A DNA stretch of 64,000 nucleotides from Methylobacterium bullatum (GCA_902712845.1 LR743504.1:4500001-4564000), one strand, 5' to 3'. Numbered from the stretch's first letter, positions 7,228 through 16,343 are shown. Notes: generated from the sequence alone by a model not told the origin. Made by a program: numbers and translations.

Positions 7228-9147
7228 TCACGCCTGCGGCTGAGGCTCCAGCCCGCCCTCGCTGTCCCGAGGCCGGCCGCGACCGGCGGAGGGAACCGAG
7301 GAGCCGCGGATCGGGGTCGGTCCATCACCGGTGTCACGGATCGGAGGCTTGCCGGCGATCAGGTTCCTGATCTCGTCACCCGACAGGGTCTCGTATTCGA
7401 GGAGCCCCTGGGCCAACGCCTCGAGATCGTCCTTGTGCTCGCCGAGGATGCGGCGGGCCTCCTCGAGGCCGGTCTCCACGAGGCGGCGAACCTCGGCGTC
7501 GATCTTCTGGGCGGTAGCCTCGGAAACCGTCTGCTGACGGCCCATGGACATTCCCAGGAAGACCTCATCGTTGTTCTCGCCGTAGGCGACGGTGCCGAGT
7601 TCCGGCGAGAAGCCCCACCGGGTCACCATCATACGGGCGAGACGGGTCGCCTGCTCGATGTCGGACTGGGCGCCCGAAGTCACCTTGTCGGCACCAAAGG
7701 TCATCTCCTCGGCGATGCGGCCGCCCATCATGATCGCAAGACGGGAGGTCATCTGCTCGAAGCTCATGGACAGCTTGTCGCGTTCCGGCAGCTGCATGAC
7801 CATGCCGAGCGCCCGACCGCGCGGGATGATCGTCGCCTTGTGGACGGGATCTGTTGCCGGCACGTTGAAGGCGACGATGGCGTGGCCACCCTCGTGATAG
7901 GCGGTGAGCCGCTTCTCATCCTCGGTCATGACAAGGGTACGCCGTTCGGCGCCCATCATCACCTTGTCCTTCGCGTCTTCGAACTCATGCATCGTGACGA
8001 TGCGCTTGCCGCGACGGGCCGCGAGAAGAGCGGATTCGTTGACGAGGTTCATCAGGTCGGCGCCCGAGAAGCCGGGGGTGCCGCGCGCGATGACCTTGAG
8101 GTCGACATCCGGGGCCAGCGGAACTTTGCGGACATGAACGCGCAGGATGCGCTCGCGGCCGACGACGTCGGGATTCGGCACCATGATCTGGCGATCGAAC
8201 CGGCCCGGACGCAGCAGCGCAGGATCGAGAACGTCGGGGCGATTGGTGGCCGCAATGATAATCACGCCCTCGTTAGCCTCGAACCCATCCATCTCCACGA
8301 GGAGCTGATTCAAGGTCTGCTCGCGCTCGTCGTTGCCGCCGCCGAGACCCGCGCCGCGATGGCGGCCGACCGCGTCGATCTCGTCGATGAAGATGATGCA
8401 GGGTGCGTTCTTCTTCGCCTGCTCGAACATGTCGCGGACTCGCGATGCACCGACGCCGACGAACATCTCGACGAAGTCGGAGCCCGAGATGGTGAAGAAC
8501 GGCACGTTGGCTTCGCCCGCCACCGCACGGGCGATGAGGGTCTTACCCGTGCCGGGAGGGCCGACGAGGAGCACACCACGCGGAATGCGGCCGCCGAGAC
8601 GCTGGAATTTCTGGGGATCGCGCAGGAACTCCACGATCTCCTGAAGGTCTTCCTTGGCTTCCTCGACGCCGGCGACGTCGTCGAAGCTCACGCGGCCCGA
8701 CGCCTCGGTCAGAAGCTTGGCCTTCGACTTACCGAAGCCCATGGCGCGCCCGGCACCCGACTGCATCTGGCGGCTCAGGAAGATCCAGGCGCCGATGAAG
8801 ACGAGGATGGGCAGCCAGCTCACGAGAAGCTGAATGAACCAGGGCGTGTTGTCAGACGGGGGACGCGCGGTGATCTGAACGCCCTTGCTCTGCAGCTTGG
8901 ACACAAGGTTCGGATCGTTGGGCGCATAGGAGGTGAAATTGCCACCGCCGACATAGGTACCGCTCACGTCCTGCCCGGAGATCACCACCGTCTGGATCTT
9001 GCCGGAATCGGCATCGTTCAGAAGCTGGCTATAGGCGATCTCGCTGCCGCCGCCGCGATGTCCCGGATTCTGGAACAAGGTGACGAGGGCCAGCACGAGC
9101 AGGAAGATGACGACCCACAAGGCAAAGTTGCGGAAGTTCGGGTTCAT
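7228..9147 (-). CDS. ftsH: ATP-dependent zinc metalloprotease FtsH
   Basis: This 639-residue membrane-anchored AAA+ protease degrades misfolded membrane proteins and regulators such as the LPS enzyme LpxC and RpoH in relatives. It has an N-terminal transmembrane helix (FALWVVIFLLVLALVTLF), a periplasmic domain to about residue 103 and a second helix near 105-124. The Walker A is GPPGTGKT at 196-203, the Walker B is IIFIDEID at 251-258, and the second region of homology is TNRPDVLDPALLRPGRFDR. The zinc site is HEGGH at 418-422. The tail is Pro/Arg-rich. It lies downstream of tilS on the same strand with a 145-base gap, the conserved alphaproteobacterial order tilS-ftsH-glmM. Confidence 0.98.
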   Translation of the reverse strand: MNPNFRNFALWVVIFLLVLALVTLFQNPGHRGGGSEIAYSQLLNDADSGKIQTVVISGQDVSGTYVGGGNFTSYAPNDPNLVSKLQSKGVQITARPPSDNTPWFIQLLVSWLPILVFIGAWIFLSRQMQSGAGRAMGFGKSKAKLLTEASGRVSFDDVAGVEEAKEDLQEIVEFLRDPQKFQRLGGRIPRGVLLVGPPGTGKTLIARAVAGEANVPFFTISGSDFVEMFVGVGASRVRDMFEQAKKNAPCIIFIDEIDAVGRHRGAGLGGGNDEREQTLNQLLVEMDGFEANEGVIIIAATNRPDVLDPALLRPGRFDRQIMVPNPDVVGRERILRVHVRKVPLAPDVDLKVIARGTPGFSGADLMNLVNESALLAARRGKRIVTMHEFEDAKDKVMMGAERRTLVMTEDEKRLTAYHEGGHAIVAFNVPATDPVHKATIIPRGRALGMVMQLPERDKLSMSFEQMTSRLAIMMGGRIAEEMTFGADKVTSGAQSDIEQATRLARMMVTRWGFSPELGTVAYGENNDEVFLGMSMGRQQTVSEATAQKIDAEVRRLVETGLEEARRILGEHKDDLEALAQGLLEYETLSGDEIRNLIAGKPPIRDTGDGPTPIRGSSVPSAGRGRPRDSEGGLEPQPQA

Positions 9148-9292
9148 CGATCAATCCCTGGGGGCGTCCGGTCCCGCGTTTGGTGGACGGATCACGCGGA
9201 TGCATGTCGGCAATGTAGGCAGTGCCGCCCCCCTTGCCAAGTAAATCGGGCCAGCCTGCGGCAAGCCAGTCAGGGGAAAGGTGAGCGTGCCC

Positions 9293-10300
9293 CTAAGATG
9301 GAGACCGCCTGGGCGGGGCTGTGCGTAAGGAGAGGACGCCCTCGGCCTTCAGATCGACGAGGATGCCGCGAAGTGTCCTCCGCATGGCGGTGCCTGCGAC
9401 GAGGGCCGGCCGAAGACCGTCGAAGACGAGACGTTCCAGGCGTTCGAGGCGAATAGCCCCTCCCCCGCCAGCCTCGTGCAATGCGAGGCCGACAACGCGG
9501 ATGAGGATCGCGTCCGGCAAGGCGGCCAGCGGAGGGGCATCCAATACGACGGCATCGCTGGTGATGCGGAGTGCGGTGAAGGCGGCGCAGGCGGCGTCGC
9601 GTAACGCGTCTTCGTCGCGAGCCATGCGGGCGGCGAGGCGGCGGAGCCGTTCGGGACTGAGGCCCTCCGCCGCGAGATCGGGCATGAGGCGACGCAGGCG
9701 CGCGCGCGCGAAGCGCTCATCCACATTCGAGGGATCGCGCGCGGACATTAGTCCATGGGCAGCGCAGTAGGCGACGAGGTCCGCCTTCGGAATATCGAGG
9801 AAGGGCCTCGCTAGGCGCATGCCCGGTGCGAGGTTTCGCTCGCGCCGCATCCCCGCGAGCCCCCCCGGACCGCTTCCGGCGAGGAGCCGCATCAGCACGG
9901 TCTCCGCCTGATCGTCGGCGGTATGACCGGTGAGAATGGTATCGGCACCGATCCGTCCCGCGCATTCTGCGAGGAGGGTGTAGCGCGCGTGACGGGCGGC
10001 GGCTTGAATACCACGGCTCGGCTTGTCGCCGTCCCAGGTCAGGATGTGATGACTCAATCCGAGCGCCCTGGCGGTGAGCCCGACGCTCCGGGCCTCGTCG
10101 CCTCCCTCGGCTCGGAGGCCATGATCCACCGTTGCCACCTGAATCGGATGCGCCGAACAGAGCCGGGCGGCCGCATGCATCAAGGCGGTGGAATCCGGTC
10201 CGCCCGAGACGGCGATGAGAAGGCGGCTAGACCTGAGATACGGCATCAGCGCGACGGCGAGCGTCGCGTCGATCCCGTCACTCAATGGAGCGGCGTTCAA
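9293..10300 (-). CDS. tilS: tRNA(Ile)-lysidine synthase
   Basis: This 335-residue ATP-dependent enzyme attaches lysine to C34 of the CAU-anticodon tRNA(Ile), so that it reads AUA. The PP-loop SGGPDS is at 32-37, followed by VATVDHGLRAE and the LTGHTADDQAETVLMRL block, both diagnostic for TilS. A short C-terminal region follows, as is usual in alphaproteobacteria, which lack the long E. coli tail. Its ATG overlaps the stop of cpoB (ATGA, 10297-10300), so the two are translationally coupled. Confidence 0.96.
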   Translation of the reverse strand: MNAAPLSDGIDATLAVALMPYLRSSRLLIAVSGGPDSTALMHAAARLCSAHPIQVATVDHGLRAEGGDEARSVGLTARALGLSHHILTWDGDKPSRGIQAAARHARYTLLAECAGRIGADTILTGHTADDQAETVLMRLLAGSGPGGLAGMRRERNLAPGMRLARPFLDIPKADLVAYCAAHGLMSARDPSNVDERFARARLRRLMPDLAAEGLSPERLRRLAARMARDEDALRDAACAAFTALRITSDAVVLDAPPLAALPDAILIRVVGLALHEAGGGGAIRLERLERLVFDGLRPALVAGTAMRRTLRGILVDLKAEGVLSLRTAPPRRSPS

Positions 10301-11265
10301 GCGGCGCAGCGTGCGCGTTTTTGCTCGCGGACCACGCTCTGGCGGACACCCTGTGCGGCGGAAGGAAATTTGCGTTCCAGTTCTGCGAGGGTCGCGCAGG
10401 CCTGTTCGCGAGCGCCGAGGGCATTCAGCGAGATTCCGAGCTTCAGCATCGCGTCCGGCGCCTGGGGCGAGCGGGCATAATCCGTCGAGACCTTCAGGAA
10501 CTGCTCGGCCGCCTCGCGGTTGCGGTTTCGCTGGAGGTAGCTTTCACCGAGCCAGTAAGTCGCCGACGGCACCTGCGCGTCGCGCGGATGCGACTGAATG
10601 AACTGGCGCAGGCTCATCTCCGCCTGTTCGTAATGCCGTCCGGCGATGTAGCTGTAGGCCGTCTCGTAATCTGCTCGTGCGTCACCCGTCGTCGTTGCAG
10701 CCACGCTGGTCATCGGGCGCGACGGGCTCGCCAGCGTGCCGGTTGTGGGCACGCGCGAGGGCGGAGTGAGGTCGACGGGGCCGCCGAGGCCGGGAGGAGA
10801 CAGACCGGGCTCCTCATCATCGGCATCGACCACGGTGGGCGGTACACTCGGGCCCCGTGACGAAGGCGCGGCGGCGATGGCGCCGGAGGGCACGGTCGTG
10901 CCAAGCTGCATCGGCCCGCCGGGACGGCCCGGATTCTGCTCCGGGTCGAAGGCATCGCTGCGCTTCTGCTGCTTGGCTGGTCCGGGATTGGTGCCGGACG
11001 GGGTGGCGGCAGGCTTTCCACCGCCGCCCTTGCCTTCCTGCAGCCGGTATTCGACGTCTTCCTGGAACTTGCGAAGCTGTTCCTTGAGCTGGCGGTTCTC
11101 GTATTGCAGCGTCTCGATCTGACCCGCCATCTGGCGAGACTGGTTCTCGATGCGGTTCAGGCGGACGACGAACTCCGACGCATCCTGAGCCGCCGCCGGA
11201 CCGACGACGGTCAGGGGGGCGAGGAATGCGAGTGACGTGGCCGTGAGAAGCAGGCGGCGGAGCAT
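10297..11265 (-). CDS. cpoB: Tol-Pal accessory protein CpoB (YbgF)
   Basis: This periplasmic protein of about 322 residues coordinates peptidoglycan synthesis with outer-membrane constriction in the Tol-Pal system. It has a signal peptide (MLRRLLLTATSLAFLAPLTVVG...AAAQ) and an N-terminal trimerising coiled coil (LNRIENQSRQMAGQIETLQ onward). A long Pro/Gly-rich linker leads to C-terminal TPR repeats starting at DARADYETAYSYIAGRHYEQAE and including YWLGESYLQRNRNREAAEQF. The start at 11265 is chosen for the signal peptide; an in-frame ATG at 11304 is possible. It lies between pal and tilS, as in related genomes. Confidence 0.93.
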   Translation of the reverse strand: MLRRLLLTATSLAFLAPLTVVGPAAAQDASEFVVRLNRIENQSRQMAGQIETLQYENRQLKEQLRKFQEDVEYRLQEGKGGGGKPAATPSGTNPGPAKQQKRSDAFDPEQNPGRPGGPMQLGTTVPSGAIAAAPSSRGPSVPPTVVDADDEEPGLSPPGLGGPVDLTPPSRVPTTGTLASPSRPMTSVAATTTGDARADYETAYSYIAGRHYEQAEMSLRQFIQSHPRDAQVPSATYWLGESYLQRNRNREAAEQFLKVSTDYARSPQAPDAMLKLGISLNALGAREQACATLAELERKFPSAAQGVRQSVVREQKRARCAA

Positions 11266-11382
11266 GGGAAGCGGCACCTGTGGTCGGATCGGACGGGGAT
11301 GCATCGGCAGCGCCTCGCCGATAGCAGATGTGCCGGGGCGCGGCAAAAATAGGGCCACGACTGCAAAGGTTACCCTTCGACT

Positions 11383-11883
11383 TCAGGAGCCGGCGCCCCG
11401 GTCGAGGACGGTCACGGCGCGGCGGTTCTGAGACCAGCAGGAGATGTCGTTGCACACGGCGACCGGGCGCTCCTTGCCGTAGGAAACCGTCCGCATCCTT
11501 CCAGCGGCAAGTCCACGCGAGGACAGATAGTCCTTGACGGATTGAGCCCGGCGCTCGCCGAGCGAGAAGTTGTACTCGCGGGTTCCGCGCTCGTCGGCAT
11601 GGCCTTCGACAAGGAAGGTATAGCGAGGGTAGCGCTGCAACCACTGAGCCTGTTTGTCGAGGGTGGCGGTGGCGGTCGGCGTCAGGTCGGTCGAATCCGA
11701 TTCGAAGAAGACGCGGTCGCCGATATTGACGACGAAGTCCTGCGCGCTGCCCGGCGTATTGGCGCCGCCTGCGAAACCCGAGGCGTCGGCGAGGTCCTTG
11801 TCGTTGGTGCAGGCAGCGACACTGAGCGCGGCGCAAAGGGCTGCCGCGAGCGGAAACACGCGAAAGCGCGCGGTCATGGACAT
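11383..11883 (-). CDS. pal: Peptidoglycan-associated lipoprotein Pal
   Basis: This 166-residue outer-membrane lipoprotein anchors the outer membrane to peptidoglycan and is the terminal partner of TolB and TolA. The signal peptide ends in the lipobox SVAAC (Cys25). The OmpA-like domain contains RVFFESDSTDLTPTATATLD, FLVEGHADERGTREYNFSLG with the conserved Asp and Arg that bind diaminopimelate, and ERRAQSVKDYL. A GAGGAGAG ribosome site precedes the ATG at 11883. tolQRAB is not immediately upstream within the window, so the tol-pal cluster is split here. Confidence 0.97.
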   Translation of the reverse strand: MSMTARFRVFPLAAALCAALSVAACTNDKDLADASGFAGGANTPGSAQDFVVNIGDRVFFESDSTDLTPTATATLDKQAQWLQRYPRYTFLVEGHADERGTREYNFSLGERRAQSVKDYLSSRGLAAGRMRTVSYGKERPVAVCNDISCWSQNRRAVTVLDRGAGS

Positions 11884-12207
11884 GGTCTTGCTCTCCTCGG
11901 GCGGGGCGTCCGGTTCCGGAACGTTCCCACGGGGCCGTTCGGTGGTGGGACCTGTGTAGGTCGAGCGGGTTAAGCGAAGGTTCCGTCAACCTTGACGGGG
12001 TGTTTCAAAGGCCGAATTCCAGTCGCCGTATGTGACGCTCGGCACCTCGATTTCCCAGAATGGCCTCGTGACCTGCGCAACGACCCCTGTCGCGCCTCAA
12101 ATGCGGCAGTCACGCGACGGATAAGCCGCGCGCTCCGCACTCTCGGCGGGTGTGCCTTCGGCGCAACGGGTCCGTGCCGTGAGATTCTCGAAGGAGCACG
12201 ATTGCCG
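11884..12207. other. Intergenic region between the Hpt gene and pal
   Basis: These 324 bases contain no frame I can support on either strand. The region should hold the pal promoter. In many relatives tolB sits here, but no tolB remnant was seen. Confidence 0.5.
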
Positions 12208-12606
12208 TCACTCGCGCACTCCCAAAACGGCGAGCGCGGTCAGCGCGCGGTCGGCGGCGGTCCGCCCTTCCTGCAGCGGGATGGCGATGTCGTCGCCCTT
12301 CAGGCAGGCCTGTTCGATGACCGAACAGCACCGTGAAAGGTCGAGAAAGCCGAGAGACCCGCTCGATGCCAACAGCGCGTGGGCAGCCTGCGCGATAGTC
12401 GCCCGATCGTCGTTCCCGCCGGGAAAGCGGACGCGGATCTCGACGACGAGCAAGGACAGAAGCCGTTTCAGATGGTCGTGTCCGAGAAGGACCTCGAGTT
12501 CGGCGAGCGTTGCCTCGTCGCAGATTGTCCCCCTCCCCTCGTCGGACGTTGGCTCCACCGCTGCCTCGCGCATCGTCAAAGGGTGTTTGAACGACCCACC
12601 GTCCAT
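12208..12606 (-). CDS. Hpt (histidine phosphotransfer) domain protein
   Basis: This 132-residue, all-helical protein carries a single Hpt domain. The phosphorylatable histidine is His76 in QAAHALLASSGSLGF, followed by LDLSRCCSVIEQACLKGDD, matching the Hpt helix pair. The usual HxLKG lysine is replaced (HALLAS), which is unusual but not unknown. It lacks any kinase domain, so it should relay phosphate between a kinase encoded elsewhere and a receiver. The natural candidate partner is the divergently transcribed single-domain receiver 95 bases away. The start at 12606 is uncertain; an in-frame Met twelve codons in is possible. Confidence 0.75.
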   Translation of the reverse strand: MDGGSFKHPLTMREAAVEPTSDEGRGTICDEATLAELEVLLGHDHLKRLLSLLVVEIRVRFPGGNDDRATIAQAAHALLASSGSLGFLDLSRCCSVIEQACLKGDDIAIPLQEGRTAADRALTALAVLGVRE

Positions 12607-12700
12607 GTCGCCGACGATCCCCGAATCGACGCTACCATTGATGGAAGCTTAACCATTAATGCAGTTATTTGTTGATGTATGGAAAGGGTCGACAGCCGGC

Positions 12701-13108
12701 ATGAGTGGCGCACCGAAAGTTCTGATCGTCGAGGACAATTTCCTCCTGCTGGATATGTTGACGATCCAGTGCGAGCGTGCCGGCCTCACGGCCGTGGCGG
12801 CGTCCAGTGGCGAAGACGCTCTGACGCTTCTCAGGACGCGTGGTGCCGATTTCGACTGGTTGCTGACCGATATCAATCTCCCGGGATTGATAGACGGTTG
12901 GACGGTGGCTCTCGCCTTCCGCGAGGTTCGTCCTGATCGCCCGGTCATCTATGCGTCGACGAATGCCTATTTCGATCGCAGGCCACTTCGGGGAAGCCTC
13001 TCGGTCCGCAAGCCCTTTCAGATCCGCGAGATCGTCGCCCTTGCACGGATGATGGCGGCCGAGCGCGGCCTATCCCCCGCTCTCGTTTCGCACCAGGCAT
13101 CGGCGTGA
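12701..13108 (+). CDS. Single-domain response regulator
   Basis: This 135-residue receiver domain has no output domain. It starts MSGAPKVLIVEDNFLLLDML, with the acidic pair in VEDN, the phospho-acceptor Asp in DWLLTDINLPGLIDGW, the switch Thr/Ser region in PVIYASTNAYF and the conserved Lys in SVRKPFQIREI. Stand-alone receivers of this kind act in phosphorelays. The start at 12701 aligns with the family start; an upstream in-frame ATG at 12659 would add 14 residues without a ribosome site. It is divergent from the Hpt gene, suggesting a two-piece relay module that shares a regulatory region. Confidence 0.88.
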   Translation: MSGAPKVLIVEDNFLLLDMLTIQCERAGLTAVAASSGEDALTLLRTRGADFDWLLTDINLPGLIDGWTVALAFREVRPDRPVIYASTNAYFDRRPLRGSLSVRKPFQIREIVALARMMAAERGLSPALVSHQASA

Positions 13109-13119
13109 GACGGCAGGCG

Positions 13120-14160
13120 TCACTTCGCCGTAGGGGCTAGGCGGAACGTCCCACGCCCATCCGCCTTGGCCGCATAGAGAGCCATGTCGGCCTCCGCGAA
13201 GAGGTCCTCCGGGCTGTGGCGTACCATCGTGGCGATGCCGACGGAGACGCCGATCGTGAAGGTGCCCTGCCCCCAGGCGATGGGCGGCGCCATGGCGGCG
13301 ATGATCCGTTTCGCCAGGGTCGCGAGGCCCTGTGTGCCGATGGTGGCGTCGACGACGATCCCGAACTCGTCACCTCCAATGCGTGCGACGAATTCCGTGT
13401 GACGGCACGTCTCTTTGAGGCGGCGGCCCACCTCGGCGAGACAGGCATCGCCGGCCATGTGGCCATGAATGTCGTTGACCTGTTTGAAGCCGTCGAGGTC
13501 GAGGAGCAGCAGGGCTCCCAGCTTGTCCATGCCGGTGAGGCGGCCGTGGAAGCTTGTGCGGTTGGGCAGGCCCGTCAGGGTATCAAACTCCGCGAGATAG
13601 CGGGTCCGGTCGGCGAGGATCTTCTCCTCGGTGATGTCCTGTTTCATGCCGAAGATGCGGACCGGTATTCCACCCTCGCATTCCACCGTAGCGGTCACGC
13701 GGATCCAGCGTCGATTACCCAAAGCTGTTACGATTTCGGCATCGAGGGTAAAGCCGCCACGCTCGGCGATGGCCTCGCTCCGAAGTGCGTCGAGGCGGAT
13801 GCGTGACGCCGGGCTGTAGCAGCCCAGGGTCGTTTCACGGTCCACCGCGGAGCCCACCCGCAGGTCGAACATCCGGTAGACGGCATCCGTCCAGGTCAGT
13901 GCCTCATCGTCGAGGCGGCATTCCCACACTCCGATTTTGGCCGCGGCCGAGGCGCGTTCGAAGATCTTTCTGCTGTGGGCAAGGGACAGGGCCTGCGCGT
14001 CGATGACGCGGGCCTGGTCCTCGATACGTGCCTGGAGGGCCGCGATCACGTGTGCGTCATCGCGGCGCCCAACCGTGATCTCTTCCCGTTCAGGGGTATC
14101 CCCATCGAGAGGGATCGGCACCGGTGAGCGGAACGACGGGTGGGCGCAGACCTCATCCAT
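13120..14160 (-). CDS. PAS-GGDEF diguanylate cyclase
   Basis: The protein is about 346 residues and soluble. An N-terminal coiled helix (ALQARIEDQARVIDAQAL) leads into a PAS fold (KIGVWECRLDDEALTWTDAVYRMF ... RIFGMKQDITEEK). A GGDEF domain follows, starting FDTLTGLPNR, with the substrate loop DLDGFKQVNDIHGH and an intact active site RIGGDEF near residues 260-266. It should make cyclic di-GMP. The position of the inhibitory RxxD site holds RHTE, so product inhibition may be weak. No EAL domain is present. The start at 14160 has GGGGAT upstream; a further in-frame start lies at 14196. It is convergent with the receiver gene. Confidence 0.92.
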   Translation of the reverse strand: MDEVCAHPSFRSPVPIPLDGDTPEREEITVGRRDDAHVIAALQARIEDQARVIDAQALSLAHSRKIFERASAAAKIGVWECRLDDEALTWTDAVYRMFDLRVGSAVDRETTLGCYSPASRIRLDALRSEAIAERGGFTLDAEIVTALGNRRWIRVTATVECEGGIPVRIFGMKQDITEEKILADRTRYLAEFDTLTGLPNRTSFHGRLTGMDKLGALLLLDLDGFKQVNDIHGHMAGDACLAEVGRRLKETCRHTEFVARIGGDEFGIVVDATIGTQGLATLAKRIIAAMAPPIAWGQGTFTIGVSVGIATMVRHSPEDLFAEADMALYAAKADGRGTFRLAPTAK

Positions 14161-14303
14161 CTGTATCCCCAAGCCGCAAAGAGTATAAGACCGCACACTT
14201 ACCGTAACGGATCAGCGATTAACCGTTCCTCCCCTATCCGCAACGCGCGAAGTTGCCACGCCTACCCCGGATTGGGGCTGACGCCGTTGGAGCGAGAGCC
14301 CGC

Positions 14304-15227
14304 CTATTGCAGATGTTTGGCGTAGGTGTCGCCGGCTGCGCGTTTCAGTTCGGCTCCGGCATCCTGTCCGATCCGAGCGGCGTCCGATACCGTGCCCCTA
14401 CGGCGGACCGCCCAATGGGCGCTGCCGTCCGGCAGGAACAACAGACCGTCGAGGGTCAGCACGTCGCCGTCGATCCGTGCCAGGGCCGCGATGGGGGTGC
14501 GGCACGATCCATCGAGTTCCGCCAGGAGCCCGCGCTCGGCGTCGAGTTCGGACGTGGCCGTGGCGGATCGAAGAGGGGCGAGCAACGCACGAACGTCGGA
14601 ATCCGCCTCTCGGCATTCGATGCCGAGTGCGCCCTGCGCCACGGCGGGGAGCATTTCGTCCACGGCCAGGACGCTCCGTGCCATGTCGGCCATACCAAGG
14701 CGTTCGAGGCCGCAAAGGGCCAGGAGCGTCGCCTCGCAGGTGCCCTCCTGAAGCTTGCGCATCCGGGTATTGGCATTGCCGCGCATGGGGACGATGCGCA
14801 GGTCCGGGCGGCGCATGAGGACCTGAGCGGCTCGGCGCAGGGAGGACGTGCCGACGCGGGCGCCCGGCGCAAGGCCGGCAAAACCCTCCGCTTGCGCAGA
14901 GAGGAAAGCATCGCGCGGATCGTCCCGTTCCAGGATGCAGGCGATGACCAGCCCTTCGGGCAACCAGGTCTCGACATCCTTCATCGAATGTACGGCCACA
15001 TCGACCACGTCGGCAAAAAGGGCCTGTTCGAGTTCCTTCGTGAACAGTCCCTTGCCGCCGATCTCGGAGAGCGGTCGGTCGAGGATGCGGTCGGCCACCG
15101 TGTTGACCACCACCAACTCTGTCTCCAGCCCCGGATTAGCCGCCACGATCTTGTCGCGGACCATTCCCGTCTGTGCGAGAGCCATTGGGCTACCGCGGGT
15201 GCCGATGCGGAGGGGGCGCTGGATCAT
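14304..15227 (-). CDS. hemC: Hydroxymethylbilane synthase (porphobilinogen deaminase)
   Basis: This enzyme of about 307 residues polymerises four porphobilinogens to hydroxymethylbilane in tetrapyrrole (haem, cobalamin, bacteriochlorophyll) synthesis. Motifs are RIGTRGSPMALAQ, the substrate-binding GGKGLFTKELEQAL, VHSMKDVETWLPEGL with the catalytic Asp region, GTSSLRRAAQ, RGNANTRMRKL, and the dipyrromethane-cofactor Cys in DGSCRTPIAAL. The ATG at 15227 is chosen; a TTG at 15248 would add seven residues. Neither has a strong ribosome site. Confidence 0.96.
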   Translation of the reverse strand: MIQRPLRIGTRGSPMALAQTGMVRDKIVAANPGLETELVVVNTVADRILDRPLSEIGGKGLFTKELEQALFADVVDVAVHSMKDVETWLPEGLVIACILERDDPRDAFLSAQAEGFAGLAPGARVGTSSLRRAAQVLMRRPDLRIVPMRGNANTRMRKLQEGTCEATLLALCGLERLGMADMARSVLAVDEMLPAVAQGALGIECREADSDVRALLAPLRSATATSELDAERGLLAELDGSCRTPIAALARIDGDVLTLDGLLFLPDGSAHWAVRRRGTVSDAARIGQDAGAELKRAAGDTYAKHLQ

Positions 15228-15444
15228 GGGCGATGGACGCCTGTGCAAGGACGCTACGGATGAAGCCGCCTCTATCGAGGACGGTTTCCCTCAGTAAGCA
15301 GTCCACGGTCGGCTGTCACCGTGGCGAAGGCCGCGCGCGAAGTGCGCGCCAGGGTGTGGATGGATTCATTTCATCCAAACCCGATCATCGAATCCTTACG
15401 AAAGACGGGCGACTGTGGCGAAATCTGTGGTCGAGAAGAGAGAG

Positions 15445-15807
15445 ATGGCTCCGAGCAAGCTCGAACGGTTCCGAGACGCGCGTTTTCCCCCGGAAGATGA
15501 CGAGGCTTTTCACCGGTCATCCGAGCGGAGCGTGCCCTCGCGTGGCATCCATCCAGGCCGTTCTGTAGTGTTCCCTCGTGAAGGGCGGCGTGGCGTTCTG
15601 GGTCGTGCCTATTTCGGTCTCAAGCTCATCGCGGCACTCGCGCCGCTGGCCTTCCTGCTTCTGTCGGCCGTCGCCGAATGCGGACCTCGCTCCTCATCGT
15701 TGCTACCGGGCGTTTTGCAGGCGAGCGCCTGCGCACGGCGCGACCTCACTCGCCACGTCTGGTCCATCGAGAGTACGCTCAAGACCGTGGCGGACCGTCT
15801 GCGCTGA
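15445..15807 (+). CDS. Small membrane protein, one transmembrane helix, unknown function
   Basis: The protein has about 120 residues. A charged N-terminal half (PSKLERFRDARFPPEDDEAFHR) precedes one transmembrane helix (GLKLIAALAPLAFLLLSAVA). A short extracytoplasmic part follows, with Cys residues spaced as AECGP...QASACARRDL, ending in an amphipathic helix (VWSIESTLKTVADRLR). The next gene has the same layout, so the two look like diverged tandem paralogues. The ATG at 15445 follows GAGAAGAGAG; a GTG at 15415 is an alternative. No domain is recognised. Confidence 0.55.
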   Translation: MAPSKLERFRDARFPPEDDEAFHRSSERSVPSRGIHPGRSVVFPREGRRGVLGRAYFGLKLIAALAPLAFLLLSAVAECGPRSSSLLPGVLQASACARRDLTRHVWSIESTLKTVADRLR

Positions 15808-15940
15808 AGCCGTCCGGTGGCGGTGTTGCGATCGCAACAAGCGTTAACCCTAATCGGACGTTACAGCCGGTTGCGTAGTTTCAAGCGGCATCACGCCGAC
15901 ATTCGATCGTACAACCCCAGGAGTAAAACCTGGGTGTGAG

Positions 15941-16330
15941 ATGCAACCAGATTCGCCCGACATTTTCCCGCTGCGCTTCAGGTCTGCCAGTATCGCGCCA
16001 CGCGGCGGAGGGGCGGTCGCATCGCGGCATGCCGATCAGAGGCACCCGAAAGACGTCTTCAGCGATATCTCGATGGAGCTCGATAACGTCAAAGCGCACC
16101 GTCCGCGCCAAGGTTGGGTGTTGGGTCTGCTGCTGGATGTCAGCCTGCTCCTCCTGCCCGTCTCCCTCGTGGTGATGGTGCCGCCGGTCATGGCGTGTCG
16201 CCATATGGAGACGAATGTCGGCTTCTACGCGGGCGAGTCCTTTGGGACTTGCGCCCGCGACGGCATCGCGAAGCGCTGGGCGCTTCTCGACAGCCGCGTC
16301 AAGATGCTCGTGCGCCAATCCGGGCGCTGA
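15941..16330 (+). CDS. Small membrane protein, paralogue-like neighbour of the preceding gene
   Basis: The protein has about 129 residues. A polar N-terminus is followed by one long hydrophobic helix (WVLGLLLDVSLLLLPVSLVV), then MACRHMETNVGFYAGESFGTCARDGIAKRWALLDSR with two Cys residues, then a basic end (VKMLVRQSGR). Cys-x(18-21)-Cys-Ala-Arg after the membrane helix, then a helix with spaced hydrophobics, is shared with the gene at 15445. The start is uncertain; an in-frame Met at 16073 (MELDNVKAHRPRQGW) would keep the membrane helix. The function is unknown. Confidence 0.55.
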   Translation: MQPDSPDIFPLRFRSASIAPRGGGAVASRHADQRHPKDVFSDISMELDNVKAHRPRQGWVLGLLLDVSLLLLPVSLVVMVPPVMACRHMETNVGFYAGESFGTCARDGIAKRWALLDSRVKMLVRQSGR

Positions 16331-16343
16331 CCCCTTCCCGCCC

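Noticed and set aside
7135..9456. A 773-codon open frame on the + strand opposite ftsH
   Set aside because: Its residues are a mirror of the ftsH codons (His/Asp/Gly-rich low-complexity). FtsH on the minus strand has every family motif.
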